A DNA stretch of 64,000 nt from Burkholderiales bacterium. Lineage in GTDB: Bacteria; Pseudomonadota; Gammaproteobacteria; Burkholderiales; WYBJ01. A program made the position numbers and the translations under genes. This document shows, piece by piece, positions 17,821-28,998 of this stretch. The notes below the pieces were generated by a model, which did not search any database, was not told the origin of the DNA, and was given only the letters and a program-made list of their open reading frames with translations. Location of the stretch: positions 1 through 64,000 of the forward strand of contig JADLAC010000047.1 in NCBI GenBank assembly GCA_020848435.1, read 5' to 3'. Within the stretch, counting starts at the first letter, position 1. Each line of letters starts with the position of its first letter.

Positions 17821-18681
17821 ATGTCTTCCCCCGAAGCGCCGCTGCTCGAACAGCTCTCCGCCAACAGCGTCCCCTACCGGGATCCGCTGGCGGTGCTCGA
17901 TTGGCGCGCGCTGTCCGCCGATCGCTATTGGCTGCCGCCGGAGGCGATCTCGCTGCACGGGCTGGACGAGTTCGAGGCGCTCTCCGATGCGGCCAGGATG
18001 CGTCTTTCGCAGCACGAGTTCCTGGCGTTCGCACACTCGGCCATCGCGCTCGAGCGCGCCTTCCTCCAGTCGACCGCGCGCCGCTTGCGGCGGGCCGAGC
18101 CCGACGCGGAATACGCCTTCCTGCTGCACGAGATGCGCGAGGAGGCGGGTCACAGCCTGATGTTCCTGCGCCTCGCGGCCGCGAGCGGCCTCGCTGCTCC
18201 CGACTGGCGCGATGCCCTGCCCCGCTTGGCCCGTCCGTACTCGCGTTTCGTTCCGGGCGATGTCGCGTACTGGTTCATGATGGTGGTCGCCCAGGACGTG
18301 CCGGACAAGCTGCATCGTTTCGTGCGCCGGCATGGCGGCCCGCAGACCAGCCCCTTCATCCGGCAGCTCATCAGCTTGCATATGCTCGATGCATCGCGCC
18401 ATCTTGCGTATGCGAGGCGGCGCCTGGAGATGGCGATGGAAGGCCGCGGCAGGGCAGTGGCGCGAATCATGCCGGCGCTGTTCAACGTGCTCTTCAATCG
18501 TTTCGTGCACGGCTTTTTCTGGCCGCAGGCCGAGCTCTACGAGCGCGCGGGCCTGGGCGATGGACGCGCGTGGCGTCGGGCCGCCGCGCGCAATCCGCAC
18601 CGGCGCGAATTCGTTCTGCGCCTGCTCGCGCCGACCATGCGCCTGCTATCGCATCAAGGCATTTCGGTGCGCTTGCGCTGA
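17821..18681 (+). CDS. AurF-like ferritin-fold diiron oxygenase family protein, altered ligands
   Basis: 286 residues with an all-helical ferritin-like pattern. It keeps a Glu in the first helix pair (IALERAF, E79) and the E-x2-H pair EEAGH (E108, H111). The last metal motif, usually HxxDExRH in this family, reads HMLDASRH, so the bridging Glu is Ala. The matching earlier Glu is Gln or Asp in VVAQDV. The family (p-aminobenzoate N-oxygenase AurF and relatives) oxidises arylamines or other small substrates using two irons. With two ligands changed, the protein may bind one metal or none. It is divergent from the ABC ATPase gene. Substrate unknown. Confidence 0.7.
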   Translation: MSSPEAPLLEQLSANSVPYRDPLAVLDWRALSADRYWLPPEAISLHGLDEFEALSDAARMRLSQHEFLAFAHSAIALERAFLQSTARRLRRAEPDAEYAFLLHEMREEAGHSLMFLRLAAASGLAAPDWRDALPRLARPYSRFVPGDVAYWFMMVVAQDVPDKLHRFVRRHGGPQTSPFIRQLISLHMLDASRHLAYARRRLEMAMEGRGRAVARIMPALFNVLFNRFVHGFFWPQAELYERAGLGDGRAWRRAAARNPHRREFVLRLLAPTMRLLSHQGISVRLR

Positions 18682-18806
18682 TCCGTCTTCGGCCCGCAAG
18701 CGACACCCGCACGGCGGGGACAATGCGCTCGCGGCGCGGCGTTCTTGCTGCACAGGGCAGCGCGCTGGTTTAATATTCGACGCTTCTGTTCGGTCCGACA
18801 ATCCCG

Positions 18807-19604
18807 GTGAGCTCCGAGTACCTGGTCGAGATTCGTGATCTGACCTACGCGTATGGCGAGCGCCCGGTGTTGCAGAACATCGAGATGGCGATTCCGCGCG
18901 GCAAGGTGGTCGCGATCATGGGCATATCGGGGTCCGGCAAGACGACCATCCTGCGCCTGATCGGCGGGGTCCTGCGGGCGCAGCGCGGCGAGGTTCTATT
19001 CGACGGGGTCAGGGTCGATCCACACGACCGCGCGCGGTTGTATCGGCTGCGCCGGCGCATGGGCATGCTGTTCCAGTTCGGCGCCTTGTTCACCGACCTG
19101 TCAGTGTTCGACAACGTGGCCTTCCAGATCCGCGAGCACTCCGAGTTGCCCGAATCGATGGTCAGAGACCTGGTGTTGATGAAGCTGCACGCGGTCGGAT
19201 TGCGCGCCGCCCAGGCCGCCATGCCCGGCGAGCTTTCGGGCGGCATGGCACGCCGGGTGGCGCTCGCGCGCGCGATCGCATTGGATCCGACGCTCATCAT
19301 GTACGACGAGCCCTTCACCGGGCTCGATCCCATCGCGCTCGGCGTGATCGCCAACCTGGTGCGCACGCTCAATGACGCCCTGGGTGCGACCTCGATCGTG
19401 GTCACGCACGACGTCGAGGAGGCGCTCGAAGTGGTCGACTACGTGTACTACCTTTCCGAGGGACGCATCGTCGCCCAAGGCACGCCCGAGGAGATGCGGG
19501 CGAACGTCGACCCGCTCGTGCGCCAGTTCGTTTACGGCCAAGCCGACGGTCCCGTCTCGCAACAGTATCCGAGCCGGCCGATCGCCGAGGAGCTCGGCGT
19601 ATGA
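18807..19604 (+). CDS. mlaF: MlaF, phospholipid-transport ABC ATPase
   Basis: 265 residues. Walker A is GISGSGKT (39-46), signature LSGGMARR, Walker [14 protein letters not shown] and H-loop VVTHDVEEA. It is the ATPase of the MlaFEDB complex that moves phospholipids between the inner membrane and periplasmic MlaC to keep the outer-membrane lipid asymmetry. The start is GTG. A TTTAATATT stretch near 18770 could supply a promoter -10 box. It opens an operon mlaF-E-D-C-B with stop/start overlaps between F/E, E/D and C/B. Confidence 0.93.
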   Translation: MSSEYLVEIRDLTYAYGERPVLQNIEMAIPRGKVVAIMGISGSGKTTILRLIGGVLRAQRGEVLFDGVRVDPHDRARLYRLRRRMGMLFQFGALFTDLSVFDNVAFQIREHSELPESMVRDLVLMKLHAVGLRAAQAAMPGELSGGMARRVALARAIALDPTLIMYDEPFTGLDPIALGVIANLVRTLNDALGATSIVVTHDVEEALEVVDYVYYLSEGRIVAQGTPEEMRANVDPLVRQFVYGQADGPVSQQYPSRPIAEELGV

Positions 19605-20398
19605 TGTTCGGCCGCGATGCGTTGTCCGTGCGCGGCCTGGGCGCGAATTCGATCGATGCGCTGTGGCGGCTGGGCTATGCCACGCGCTTCTTCGGCCTGA
19701 CGCTCAGCCATTCCGGCACCTGCGGGCGGCGCCCGCGCCTGGTGGTGCGCGAGGTGTACTACACTGGGGTGCTGTCGCTCGTCATCATTCTCGTTTCCGG
19801 ACTGTTTGTCGGCATGGTGCTCGGTTTCCAGGGCTACCAGACGCTCACGACCTACGGCTCGGAATCCGCGCTCGGGGTGCTGGTTGCGCTATCGCTGGTG
19901 CGCGAGCTCGGACCCGTGGTGTCGGCGCTGCTGTTCGCCAGCCGCGCGGGCTCGGCCATTACCGCCGAGATCGGCTTGATGAAGGCGACCGAGCAGCTCG
20001 CGGCGATGGAGATGATGGCGGTCGATCCGATCGCGCGCGTGATCGCGCCGCGCTACTGGGCCGGGGTGATCTCGATGCCGTTGCTCGCCGCGATGTTCAG
20101 CGCCATGGGTGTATTCGGCGGCTATCTCGTGGGCGTGGTGTTGATCGGCGTGGACGAAGGCACGTTCTGGTCGCAGATGCAGGCGGCGGTGGATGTGCGC
20201 GAGGATGTCTTCAACGGCGTCATCAAGAGCGTCGTCTTCGGCATCGCGATAAGCTGGATCGCGGTGTTCGAAGGCTACGACGCGCCGCCGACCGCCGAAG
20301 GGGTATCGGGGGCGACCACGCGCACCGTGGTGACCTCGTCGCTGGTCGTGCTGGGGCTCGATTTCATCATGACGGCATTCATGTTCCGGGGGATGTGA
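19601..20398 (+). CDS. mlaE: MlaE, phospholipid-transport permease
   Basis: 265 residues with five to six transmembrane segments. It has the MlaE/YrbE hallmark [24 protein letters not shown] and [13 protein letters not shown]. It is the membrane subunit through which lipids pass in the MlaFEDB complex. Its ATG overlaps the mlaF stop by four bases. The length is normal for the family. Confidence 0.94.
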   Translation: MMFGRDALSVRGLGANSIDALWRLGYATRFFGLTLSHSGTCGRRPRLVVREVYYTGVLSLVIILVSGLFVGMVLGFQGYQTLTTYGSESALGVLVALSLVRELGPVVSALLFASRAGSAITAEIGLMKATEQLAAMEMMAVDPIARVIAPRYWAGVISMPLLAAMFSAMGVFGGYLVGVVLIGVDEGTFWSQMQAAVDVREDVFNGVIKSVVFGIAISWIAVFEGYDAPPTAEGVSGATTRTVVTSSLVVLGLDFIMTAFMFRGM

Positions 20399-20883
20399 TG
20401 CAGCGGACCACGCTCGATCTGTGGGTAGGGCTGTTCGTAATGGCCGGTGTCGCGGCGCTGGTGATCCTCGCGCTCAAGGTCGGCAACATGGGCTCATTCT
20501 CGGCGCCCGAGAGCTATACCGTCTACGCCGAGTTCGACAATATCGGCGGCTTGAAGGCGCGCGCGCCGGTGAAGAGCGCCGGGGTGGTGGTTGGACGGGT
20601 GACAGGGATCGAGTTCGATACCCAGAGCTACAAGGCGCGCGTGCGCATGGAGCTGGAGAAGCGCTATCCCTTCTCCAAGGACACGGCGGCGTCGGTGCTC
20701 ACGTCCGGCCTGCTGGGCGAGCAGTACGTGGGGCTGGAAACGGGTGCCGACAGCGCGATGCTCAAGGACCAGGACAAACTGACGTTGACGCAATCGGCCG
20801 TGGTACTGGAAAAGCTGATCGGCCAGTTCCTGTACAGCAAGGCGGCCGAAGGCGGCGGTAAGAACGAGGCCGCGCCGAAGTGA
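20398..20883 (+). CDS. mlaD: MlaD, MCE-domain substrate-binding subunit
   Basis: 161 residues. One N-terminal transmembrane helix (LWVGLFVMAGVAALVILAL) is followed by the MCE domain (YTVYAEFDNIGGLKARAPV, AGVVVGRVTGI, SGLLGEQYVGLETG). MlaD forms a hexameric ring on the periplasmic face and takes lipid from or gives it to MlaC. The first base of its ATG is the last base of the mlaE stop. Confidence 0.94.
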   Translation: MQRTTLDLWVGLFVMAGVAALVILALKVGNMGSFSAPESYTVYAEFDNIGGLKARAPVKSAGVVVGRVTGIEFDTQSYKARVRMELEKRYPFSKDTAASVLTSGLLGEQYVGLETGADSAMLKDQDKLTLTQSAVVLEKLIGQFLYSKAAEGGGKNEAAPK

Positions 20884-20981
20884 GTGAGCCGCGGCCGGCA
20901 GCGCGCTCGGCGCGCGACGAGCGACACCGGCGCTGCCGGTGTCGGACCCAACCACCTGCCCGAGGGGCGCATGAGGACTCG

Positions 20982-21605
20982 ATGAAAAAACTGCTGCTGC
21001 TGTCGTTTATCGCGCTCGGCATGGTGTGGGGCAGCGCGCGCGCGCAGGATATGGCGCCCGATGTGCTGGTCAAGAGGACCACCGACGAAATCATCTCCCA
21101 CATCCGCAAGGACAAGGAGCTGGTATCGAATTCGCGCAAGCTGCTGGAGCTGGTGGACGCGAAGGTGCTGCCGCACTTCAACTTCACGCGCATGACCACG
21201 CTCGCGGTCGGCCGGCCATGGCGCGATGCCACCGCCGCACAGCGCGAGCAGTTGGTGCAGCAGTTTCGAACGCTGCTGGTTCGTACCTATTCGACCGCGC
21301 TCGAGCAGTACAGCAACCAGACGATCGACGTCAGGCCCGTCGCGCTCAAGCAAGGCGAAACCGAGACGACCGTGCGCACGCAGATCAATCAGCCCGGCGG
21401 TCCGCCGATCCCGATGGAATACCGCATGGAGAAGACGCCGGAGGGCTGGAAGGTGTTCGACGTGAGCGTCGAAGGCGTCAGCATCGTCACCACCTATCGC
21501 TCGACCTTCGCCACCGAGGTGAGCAGGGGCGGCATCGACGGCCTGATCAAAATGCTCGCCGAGCAGAACGCGCGCTTGGAAAAGCGCGGCGCCGAGCAGA
21601 AATGA
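20982..21605 (+). CDS. mlaC: MlaC, periplasmic phospholipid shuttle
   Basis: 207 residues. A Sec signal peptide (MKKLLLLSFIALGMVWGSARAQD) is followed by the MlaC/Ttg2D domain, with VLPHFNFTRMTTLAVGRPWRD and AQREQLVQQFRTLLVRTYSTAL. It carries phospholipid across the periplasm between the outer-membrane MlaA complex and MlaD. A 98-bp spacer after mlaD holds no other gene; mlaA, sometimes found in such operons, is absent here. ATG 20982 is chosen because it begins the signal peptide. Confidence 0.93.
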   Translation: MKKLLLLSFIALGMVWGSARAQDMAPDVLVKRTTDEIISHIRKDKELVSNSRKLLELVDAKVLPHFNFTRMTTLAVGRPWRDATAAQREQLVQQFRTLLVRTYSTALEQYSNQTIDVRPVALKQGETETTVRTQINQPGGPPIPMEYRMEKTPEGWKVFDVSVEGVSIVTTYRSTFATEVSRGGIDGLIKMLAEQNARLEKRGAEQK

Positions 21606-21901
21606 TCGAGCGCAGCGGCGATCGGCTTGCGCTCAAGGGCGTCATGACCTTCCCCGAGGCGCTGCGGTGGCGCGAACAAGGCTTGAGCGCCATCGATCGC
21701 GACGGCTTGACGCTCGATCTCGCCGGCGTGGAGGAAGCCGATTCGACCGCGCTCAGCCTGTTGCTGGAATGGCAGCGCGCGGCCAAGGCGCGCGGCTGGA
21801 CCATCGTGTTCGCCAACCTGCCGCCGAACATGCGCTCCCTGGCCGAGGTGTACGGCGTGCTCGAGCTGATCGCGCTGGCCGGCCCGGCCGCGTCGAGTTG
21901 A
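21602..21901 (+). CDS. mlaB: MlaB, STAS-domain subunit
   Basis: 99 residues forming a STAS domain (GLTLDLAGVEEADSTALSLLLEW). MlaB binds MlaF in the cytoplasm and is needed for complex assembly and activity. The conserved DST, like the phosphorylatable Ser/Thr site of other STAS proteins, is present. It overlaps the mlaC stop by ATGA and ends the mla operon before the BolA-family gene. Confidence 0.88.
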   Translation: MIERSGDRLALKGVMTFPEALRWREQGLSAIDRDGLTLDLAGVEEADSTALSLLLEWQRAAKARGWTIVFANLPPNMRSLAEVYGVLELIALAGPAASS

Positions 21902-21913
21902 TCGGAGACTGTC

Positions 21914-22150
21914 ATGACCACACCGGACGAGATCAAGCGCTACATCGAGCAAGGCATGGCGTGCGAGCACGTGGAAGTGAGCGGCGACGGCCACCATTTC
22001 GAGGCGATCATCGTCAGCGCCGAGTTCCGCGGCCGCAACCGGGTGCAGCAGCATCAACGCGTCTACCAGGCGCTCGGCGATCGCATGAAAGCGGAGATCC
22101 ACGCCTTGTCCATGCAGACGCTGACACCCGAGCAGTGGCAAGGCGCTTGA
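21914..22150 (+). CDS. BolA/IbaG family protein
   Basis: 78 residues. It has the BolA fold signature: HVEVSGDGHHFEAIIVS, then FRGRNRVQQHQRVYQALG, and the C-terminal ALSMQTLTPEQW. IbaG-type BolA proteins partner with monothiol glutaredoxins in iron-sulfur trafficking. Genes of this subtype are commonly found between mla genes and murA, exactly as here. It lies 12 bp after mlaB and 29 bp before murA. Confidence 0.9.
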   Translation: MTTPDEIKRYIEQGMACEHVEVSGDGHHFEAIIVSAEFRGRNRVQQHQRVYQALGDRMKAEIHALSMQTLTPEQWQGA

Positions 22151-22176
22151 GCCCGCGTCCCAGGTTGCCGCGCTAG

Positions 22177-24118
<1,942 letters not shown>

Positions 24119-24122
<4 letters not shown>

Positions 24123-25423
24123 GCAGACTGGCACGCCTGAACACGGCCGATGCGAATTTCGAGCGTTCACTCGCGCGCCTGCTCGCATTCGAAGCGGCGC
24201 AGGACCCCGCGGTGGAGGACGCGGTGGGCGAAATCATCGAGGCGGTACGCGCCCGCGGCGATGCGGCCGTGCTCGACTACACCCATCGGTTCGACGGGCT
24301 TCGCGCAAGCGCCATGACGGAGCTCGAAATCCCGCACGCCGACCTCGCCAAAGCGCTGGCGAGAATCGCCCCGGCGCAACGCGAGGCGCTGGAGCGCGCG
24401 GCCGAGCGCATCCGCGCTTACCATGACTACCAGCGACTGGAGTCCTGGAGCTTCACCGAGGCCGACGGCAGCGTGCTCGGCCAGCGCGTGACGCCGCTCG
24501 CGCGGGTCGGCGTCTACGTCCCCGGCGGAAAGGCCGCGTACCCGTCCACGGTGCTCATGAACGTCATTCCGGCCAAGGTCGCCGGGGTCGCCGAGATCAT
24601 CATGACGGTGCCCACACCGCGCGGCGAGCGCAACGACCTCGTGCTCGCGGCCGCGGCGCTCGCGGGGGTCGACCGGGTATTCGCCATCGGCGGCGCCCAG
24701 GCGGTCGCGGCCCTCGCCTATGGAACCGCTACGGTGCCGGCGGTGGACAAGATCGTCGGTCCCGGCAACGCCTATGTCGCCGCGGCGAAGCGGCGCGTAT
24801 TCGGCGTGGTCGGCATCGACATGGTCGCGGGCCCTTCGGAAATCGTGCTGGTCTGCGATCGCTCCTGTCCGCCCGACTGGATCGCCATGGACATGTTTTC
24901 GCAGGCCGAGCACGACGAGATCGCGCAGGCGATCGCGATCAGCCCGGACGCCGCGCTGCTCGATCGCATCGCCGAGAGCATCGAGCGGCTGCTGCCGCGG
25001 ATGTCGCGCCGCGCAGTCATCGAGGCATCGCTCGCCTCCCGCGGCGCCCTCATCGCCACGCGCGATTTGGACGAGACCTGCGAGCTGGTGAATCGCATCG
25101 CACCCGAGCACCTGCAGCTCGCGCTGGCGAATGCGGATGCGGTCGTGGAGCGCATTCGCAATGCCGGGGCCGTCTTCGTCGGCCCCTACAGCTCGGAGGC
25201 CCTGGGCGATTATTGCGCCGGCCCGAATCATGTCTTGCCGACCTCGCGCAGCGCGCGCTTCTCGTCGCCGCTCGGGGTCTACGACTTTCAGAAGCGATCG
25301 AGCCTGCTGGCGATCTCGCGCCGCGGCGCCGACAAGTTGGGGCGGATCGCGGCCGTCCTGGCGAGCGGCGAAGGTTTGAGCGCGCATGCCCGCGCGGCCG
25401 AGTATCGGCTGCAGGATGACTGA
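24119..25423 (+). CDS. hisD: Histidinol dehydrogenase HisD
   Basis: 434 residues, normal length. It oxidises L-histidinol to histidine in two NAD-dependent steps. Key stretches are [46 protein letters not shown], the zinc-site DMFSQAEHD, and the C-terminal GPNHVLPT with RSSLL. ATG overlaps the hisG stop. It is followed by a repeat cluster and a yigB-like gene before hisC. Confidence 0.96.
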
Positions 25424-25429
25424 TTCTTC

Positions 25430-25552
25430 GGGGTCAGGTCTTGCACGTTTCACGCTATCGCGTCAATCACCGGCGACGCCGCGCCATGCAACATGCAAGA
25501 CCTGCCCCAGCGCTTACATGACCCGTGCCTGCAACGTGCAAGACCTGCCCCC
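25430..25552. repeat. Repeat cluster A (GCAACRTGCAAGACCTGCCCC)
   Basis: Between hisD and the yigB-like gene, one arm reads GGGGTCAGGTCTTGCACGT (25430-25448). Its inverted partner GCAACATGCAAGACCTGCCC lies at 25488-25508, and a third copy in direct orientation is at 25531-25552. The first two could pair as a long hairpin around a ~40-bp core. A related cluster with the same layout is at 26290-26414, on the other side of the yigB-like gene. Such GGGGTCAGGTCTTG elements resemble repeats mobilised by REP-associated tyrosine transposases, from memory; no transposase is present here. Confidence 0.65.
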
Positions 25553-25587
25553 AGCACGATGACCCCAGTAAGACCCCAGCGCGGCCC

Positions 25588-26277
25588 ATGCCCTACCGCG
25601 TAAGCGCCATCACGCTCGATCTGGACGATACGCTGTGGGCGATCGACCCGGTGATCGAGCGTGCCGAGCGCATGCTGCACCAGTGGTGCGAGCAGCGCGC
25701 GCCGAAGCTCGCCCTGGCGCTGCCGCCCGCGGAGTTTGCCGCGTATCGGCGCGCTCTCGCCCAGGAACTACCCACGCTCGCGCACGACTACACGGCGTTG
25801 CGGCTGGAGGCCTTGCGGCGCGCGCTTCGACTGCACGGTGAAGACCATGCGCTGGCCGAACCGGCGCTGGAGCACTTTCTCGCCGCGCGCAACCAGATCG
25901 AGCTCTATCCCGATGCGCAGGAAGCCTTGGCGCGGCTCGCGGCACGCTTTCCCCTCGCGGTCGTTTCGAACGGCAACGCCGACGTCGAGCGAATCGGCAT
26001 CCACGGCTTCTTCGCCGCCATCGTCAATGCGCGCGGTGTCGGGTTTCCCAAGCCGGACGAGCGCATCTTCCATGCCGCGTGTGCGCGCCTCGACGTGTCG
26101 CCGGCGGCTGTCTTGCATGTCGGGGACGATCCGGACCTCGACGTGCGAGGCGCGATCGGCGCCGGGGCGCGCGCGGCGTGGATCAATCGGCATGGCCGAG
26201 CCTGGTCGGGCGAGGCGGTCGCGGGCGCGCATGAATTTCCCGATCTGCTCGCGCTTTGTCGCTGGCTCGGCGTCTGA
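25588..26277 (+). CDS. HAD-family phosphatase, YigB-like
   Basis: 229 residues, HAD subfamily IA. Motif I is LDLDDTLW, motif II VVSNGN, motif III Lys in GFPKPDERIF, and motif IV HVGDDPDLDVRGA. The overall pattern is close to E. coli YigB, an FMN/5-amino-6-(5-phosphoribitylamino)uracil phosphatase. It sits between hisD and hisC in a his operon that carries only the dehydratase form of hisB, so a role as histidinol-phosphate phosphatase is possible but unproven. It is flanked on both sides by the same repeat family, which suggests the gene was inserted or the repeats targeted its borders. ATG 25588 was chosen since the upstream frame is repeat sequence. Confidence 0.8.
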   Translation: MPYRVSAITLDLDDTLWAIDPVIERAERMLHQWCEQRAPKLALALPPAEFAAYRRALAQELPTLAHDYTALRLEALRRALRLHGEDHALAEPALEHFLAARNQIELYPDAQEALARLAARFPLAVVSNGNADVERIGIHGFFAAIVNARGVGFPKPDERIFHAACARLDVSPAAVLHVGDDPDLDVRGAIGAGARAAWINRHGRAWSGEAVAGAHEFPDLLALCRWLGV

Positions 26278-26289
26278 GGGGGCGGAGCG

Positions 26290-26414
26290 GGGGTCACGGC
26301 GGAGGTCGTGCACGTTGCAACACATCATGCAACGCGCAAGACCGCAATGCAATGTGACGTGTTGCAACCGGCAAGACCCTAATGCAATGATGCAACGCGC
26401 AAGACCGCAATGCA
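26290..26414. repeat. Repeat cluster B (ATGCAACGCGCAAGACCGCA)
   Basis: Two perfect 25-bp direct repeats lie at 26327-26351 and 26390-26414, 63 bp apart; both contain GCAACGCGCAAGACCGCAAT. Between them is a diverged unit, GCAACCGGCAAGACCCTAAT (about 26364-26383). A left, inverted element starting GGGGTCACGG and reaching GTGCACGTTGCAA (26290-26320) matches the left arm of cluster A. The cluster fills the gap between the yigB-like gene and hisC, and ends just before the hisC ribosome site. Confidence 0.7.
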
Positions 26415-26468
26415 GTGGAGACCCCAAGGCCCTGCGGCAGGAGGCGTTTCAGGTAACATTCGTGCACC

Positions 26469-27593
26469 ATGAAGATGCCTGAGCGCGTTTCGCCGGCCGA
26501 TCTCGATGCGCGCATCGCGCGCGTGGTGCGTGACGACATCCGCGCGCTCGCCGGCTATCGCGTCGCCGACGCGAGCGGCATGATCAAGCTGGACGCGATG
26601 GAGAATCCGTTCGGCCTGCCCGGCGACGTGCGCTCCGGGCTGGGCACGCTCGCCGCCGCGCAAGCGCTCAATCGCTATCCCGATCCCGAAGCGCGCGCGC
26701 TGAAGCGCGTCTTGCGCAAGACCATGCAGGTGCCGCCAGGCATGGAGCTGCTGCTGGGCAACGGCTCCGACGAGATCATCCAGTTGCTGGCGCTTGCTTG
26801 CGCGCGGCCGGGTGCGTCGATGCTCGGGGTCGAGCCTTCGTTCGCGATGTTTCCGCTGATCGCGCGCATTTGCGGCCTCGCCTTCGTCAGCGTGCCGCTT
26901 GCCGGCGGCTTCGATCTCGACACCGAGGCGGTGCTCGCCGCGATGGCTCGGCACCGCCCGGCGCTGGTGCTGCTGGCCTATCCGAATAACCCGACCGGCA
27001 ACCTGTTCGATCACGCTGCGCTCGAACGCATCGTGGCGCAAGCCCCGGGGCTCGTGGTCATCGACGAGGCGTATCATCCTTTCGCCCGGGCGAGCTTCAT
27101 GTCGCGCTTGCACGATTTTCCGAACCTGGCGCTGATGCGCACCCTGTCCAAGCTCGGCTTGGCGGGCTTGCGCCTCGGCATGCTGATCGGCCGACCCGAG
27201 TGGCTGGCGCACATCGACAAGCTGCGTCTGCCTTACAACGTCAACGTGCTGTCGCAGTGCGCCGCGGCGCACGTGCTCGAGCACGGCGCGATTCTGGAGC
27301 AGCAAGCCGCCGCCATCCGCGCCGAGCGCGCGCGCTTGGCGGGCGCGTTGGCAAAGCTCCCTGGTGTGCATCCTTATCCGAGCGAGGCCAATTTCATCCT
27401 GTTCCGGGTTGCGCGGGCGAGCGCGCTGTACGACGCGCTCAAGCGGCGCGGCATTCTGATCAAGTCACTCGCGGGCGCGCACCCGGCGCTGGCGGACTGT
27501 CTGCGCGTGAGCGTCGGCGCGCCGGCCGAGAACGATGCCTTTCTGGCGGCGCTCACCGCGAGCTTGCCGGAGATTGCCACCAGCCATGCGTGA
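26469..27593 (+). CDS. hisC: Histidinol-phosphate aminotransferase HisC
   Basis: 374 residues, a fold-type I PLP enzyme. It converts imidazole acetol phosphate to histidinol phosphate using glutamate. Visible are [12 protein letters not shown], the substrate and PLP contacts YPNNPTGN and DEAYHPF, and the Schiff-base Lys in [14 protein letters not shown]. The final residues overlap the hisB start by eight bases, so the two are translationally linked. Upstream is repeat cluster B rather than the usual hisD. Confidence 0.95.
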   Translation: MKMPERVSPADLDARIARVVRDDIRALAGYRVADASGMIKLDAMENPFGLPGDVRSGLGTLAAAQALNRYPDPEARALKRVLRKTMQVPPGMELLLGNGSDEIIQLLALACARPGASMLGVEPSFAMFPLIARICGLAFVSVPLAGGFDLDTEAVLAAMARHRPALVLLAYPNNPTGNLFDHAALERIVAQAPGLVVIDEAYHPFARASFMSRLHDFPNLALMRTLSKLGLAGLRLGMLIGRPEWLAHIDKLRLPYNVNVLSQCAAAHVLEHGAILEQQAAAIRAERARLAGALAKLPGVHPYPSEANFILFRVARASALYDALKRRGILIKSLAGAHPALADCLRVSVGAPAENDAFLAALTASLPEIATSHA

Positions 27594-28173
27594 AGCCGAG
27601 ATCAGCCGCAATACCCTCGAGACCCAGATCGCCGTCAAGCTGAACCTGGACGGCAGCGGCCGCGCCGCGATCGCGACCGGGGTCGCCTTTCTGGACCACA
27701 TGCTCGAGCAGCTGGCGCGTCACGGCGTGCTCGATCTCGAGCTCACGGCCAAAGGCGATCTGCACGTCGATGCCCACCACACGGTCGAAGACGCCGGCAT
27801 CGCGATCGGTTCCGCGCTCGCCCAGGCGCTCGGCGACAAGGCCGGCATTCGCCGCTACGGCCACGCCTACGTCCCCCTCGACGAAGCCTTGTCGCGGGTC
27901 GTCATCGATCTGTCCGGCCGCCCGGGGCTGGAATTCCACGTCCCCTTCAGCCGCGCGCGCGTGGGCGAGTTCGACGTCGACCTGGTGCACGAGTTTTTCC
28001 AGGGATTCGTCAATCACGCCAAGGCCACGCTGCACATCGATAACCTGCGCGGCAGCAACGCGCACCACCAGGCCGAGACGGTGTTCAAGGCATTCGGACG
28101 TGCGCTGCGGCAGGCGGTCGAGCGCGACCCCCGCGTGGAAGGCAGCGTGCCGTCGACCAAGGGCAGTCTTTAG
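27586..28173 (+). CDS. hisB: Imidazoleglycerol-phosphate dehydratase HisB
   Basis: 195 residues, the monofunctional form without the N-terminal HAD phosphatase found in enterobacteria. Metal-binding His/Glu motifs are [27 protein letters not shown] and [20 protein letters not shown]. It dehydrates imidazoleglycerol phosphate. It overlaps hisC and is followed by hisH after 37 bp. The absence of the phosphatase domain is why another gene must provide histidinol-phosphatase. Confidence 0.96.
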   Translation: MREAEISRNTLETQIAVKLNLDGSGRAAIATGVAFLDHMLEQLARHGVLDLELTAKGDLHVDAHHTVEDAGIAIGSALAQALGDKAGIRRYGHAYVPLDEALSRVVIDLSGRPGLEFHVPFSRARVGEFDVDLVHEFFQGFVNHAKATLHIDNLRGSNAHHQAETVFKAFGRALRQAVERDPRVEGSVPSTKGSL

Positions 28174-28210
28174 GAGTGGGCGCGGGCGGCTCCCTGCGAC
28201 AGGGCAATCC

Positions 28211-28888
28211 ATGAGCACGATCGCGGTGATCGACTACGGCATGGGCAATCTGCGCTCGGTGGCGAAAGCGCTCGAGCACGTCGCGCCCGGCGCCGCGGTG
28301 GTCGTCACCAGCGATGCGGCCACCATAGCGGGCGCGCAGAGAGTAGTGTTTCCCGGCCAGGGCGCCATGCCCGATTGCATGCGCGAGCTGGACGCCCGCG
28401 GCTTGCGCGCCGCGGTGCTGGCGGCGGCGAGCGCGAAGCCTTTTCTGGGCATTTGCATCGGCTTGCAGATGCTGTTCGATTTCAGCGAAGAAGGCGCCGT
28501 TCGCGGCCTGGGCATCCTGCGCGGGGAGGTGAAGCGTTTTCCCGCCGAGGCGATGGTGCTCGCCGATGGCACGCGCCTGAAGGTTCCCCACATGGGCTGG
28601 AATCACGTCCGGCAGGAGTGCGCCCACCCGCTATGGGACGGCATCGATGCCGGCAGCCGCTTCTATTTCGTCCACAGCTACTTTCCGCTGGTCGAGGATG
28701 CCGCCATCGTGGCGGGCAGCAGCTACTATCCGTTCCGGTTTACGTGTGCCGTTGCCCGAGCTAATATCTTCGCCGTGCAATTCCACCCGGAGAAAAGCCA
28801 GGCTGCAGGTCTCGCGCTGCTGCGCAATTTCGCGGGTTGGGACGGTCGCGCACCGGCCCGATCCGTGACCAGGGCCGCTACCGCCTGA
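28211..28888 (+). CDS. hisH: Imidazole glycerol phosphate synthase glutaminase subunit HisH
   Basis: 225 residues, class I glutamine amidotransferase. The nucleophile is Cys 82 in LGICIGLQ, and the His-Glu pair is in QFHPEKSQ. It makes ammonia for HisF. The C-terminus has a short extra Ala/Arg tail (APARSVTRAATA). A 110-bp gap without a gene follows before hisA. Confidence 0.95.
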   Translation: MSTIAVIDYGMGNLRSVAKALEHVAPGAAVVVTSDAATIAGAQRVVFPGQGAMPDCMRELDARGLRAAVLAAASAKPFLGICIGLQMLFDFSEEGAVRGLGILRGEVKRFPAEAMVLADGTRLKVPHMGWNHVRQECAHPLWDGIDAGSRFYFVHSYFPLVEDAAIVAGSSYYPFRFTCAVARANIFAVQFHPEKSQAAGLALLRNFAGWDGRAPARSVTRAATA

Positions 28889-28998
28889 TCGCCTTCTCGC
28901 TCGCTTCTCATCGAATCGCATGTCGACGATTCCTTCCCGGTGGGTCCGCCGTTGCGTCTTTGCCGCCGTACCCGCGCCGTAGCGCCAGTTGAGCCGCC

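Noticed and set aside
17683..18600. Upstream extension of the ABC ATPase frame to 556 residues
   Set aside because: The extra part is antisense to the AurF-like gene and low in hydrophobic order; the ABC domain begins at 17682.
25430..26414. Repeat clusters A and B as a CRISPR array
   Set aside because: Units are few, diverged and in both orientations, spacing is uneven, and no cas gene is present.
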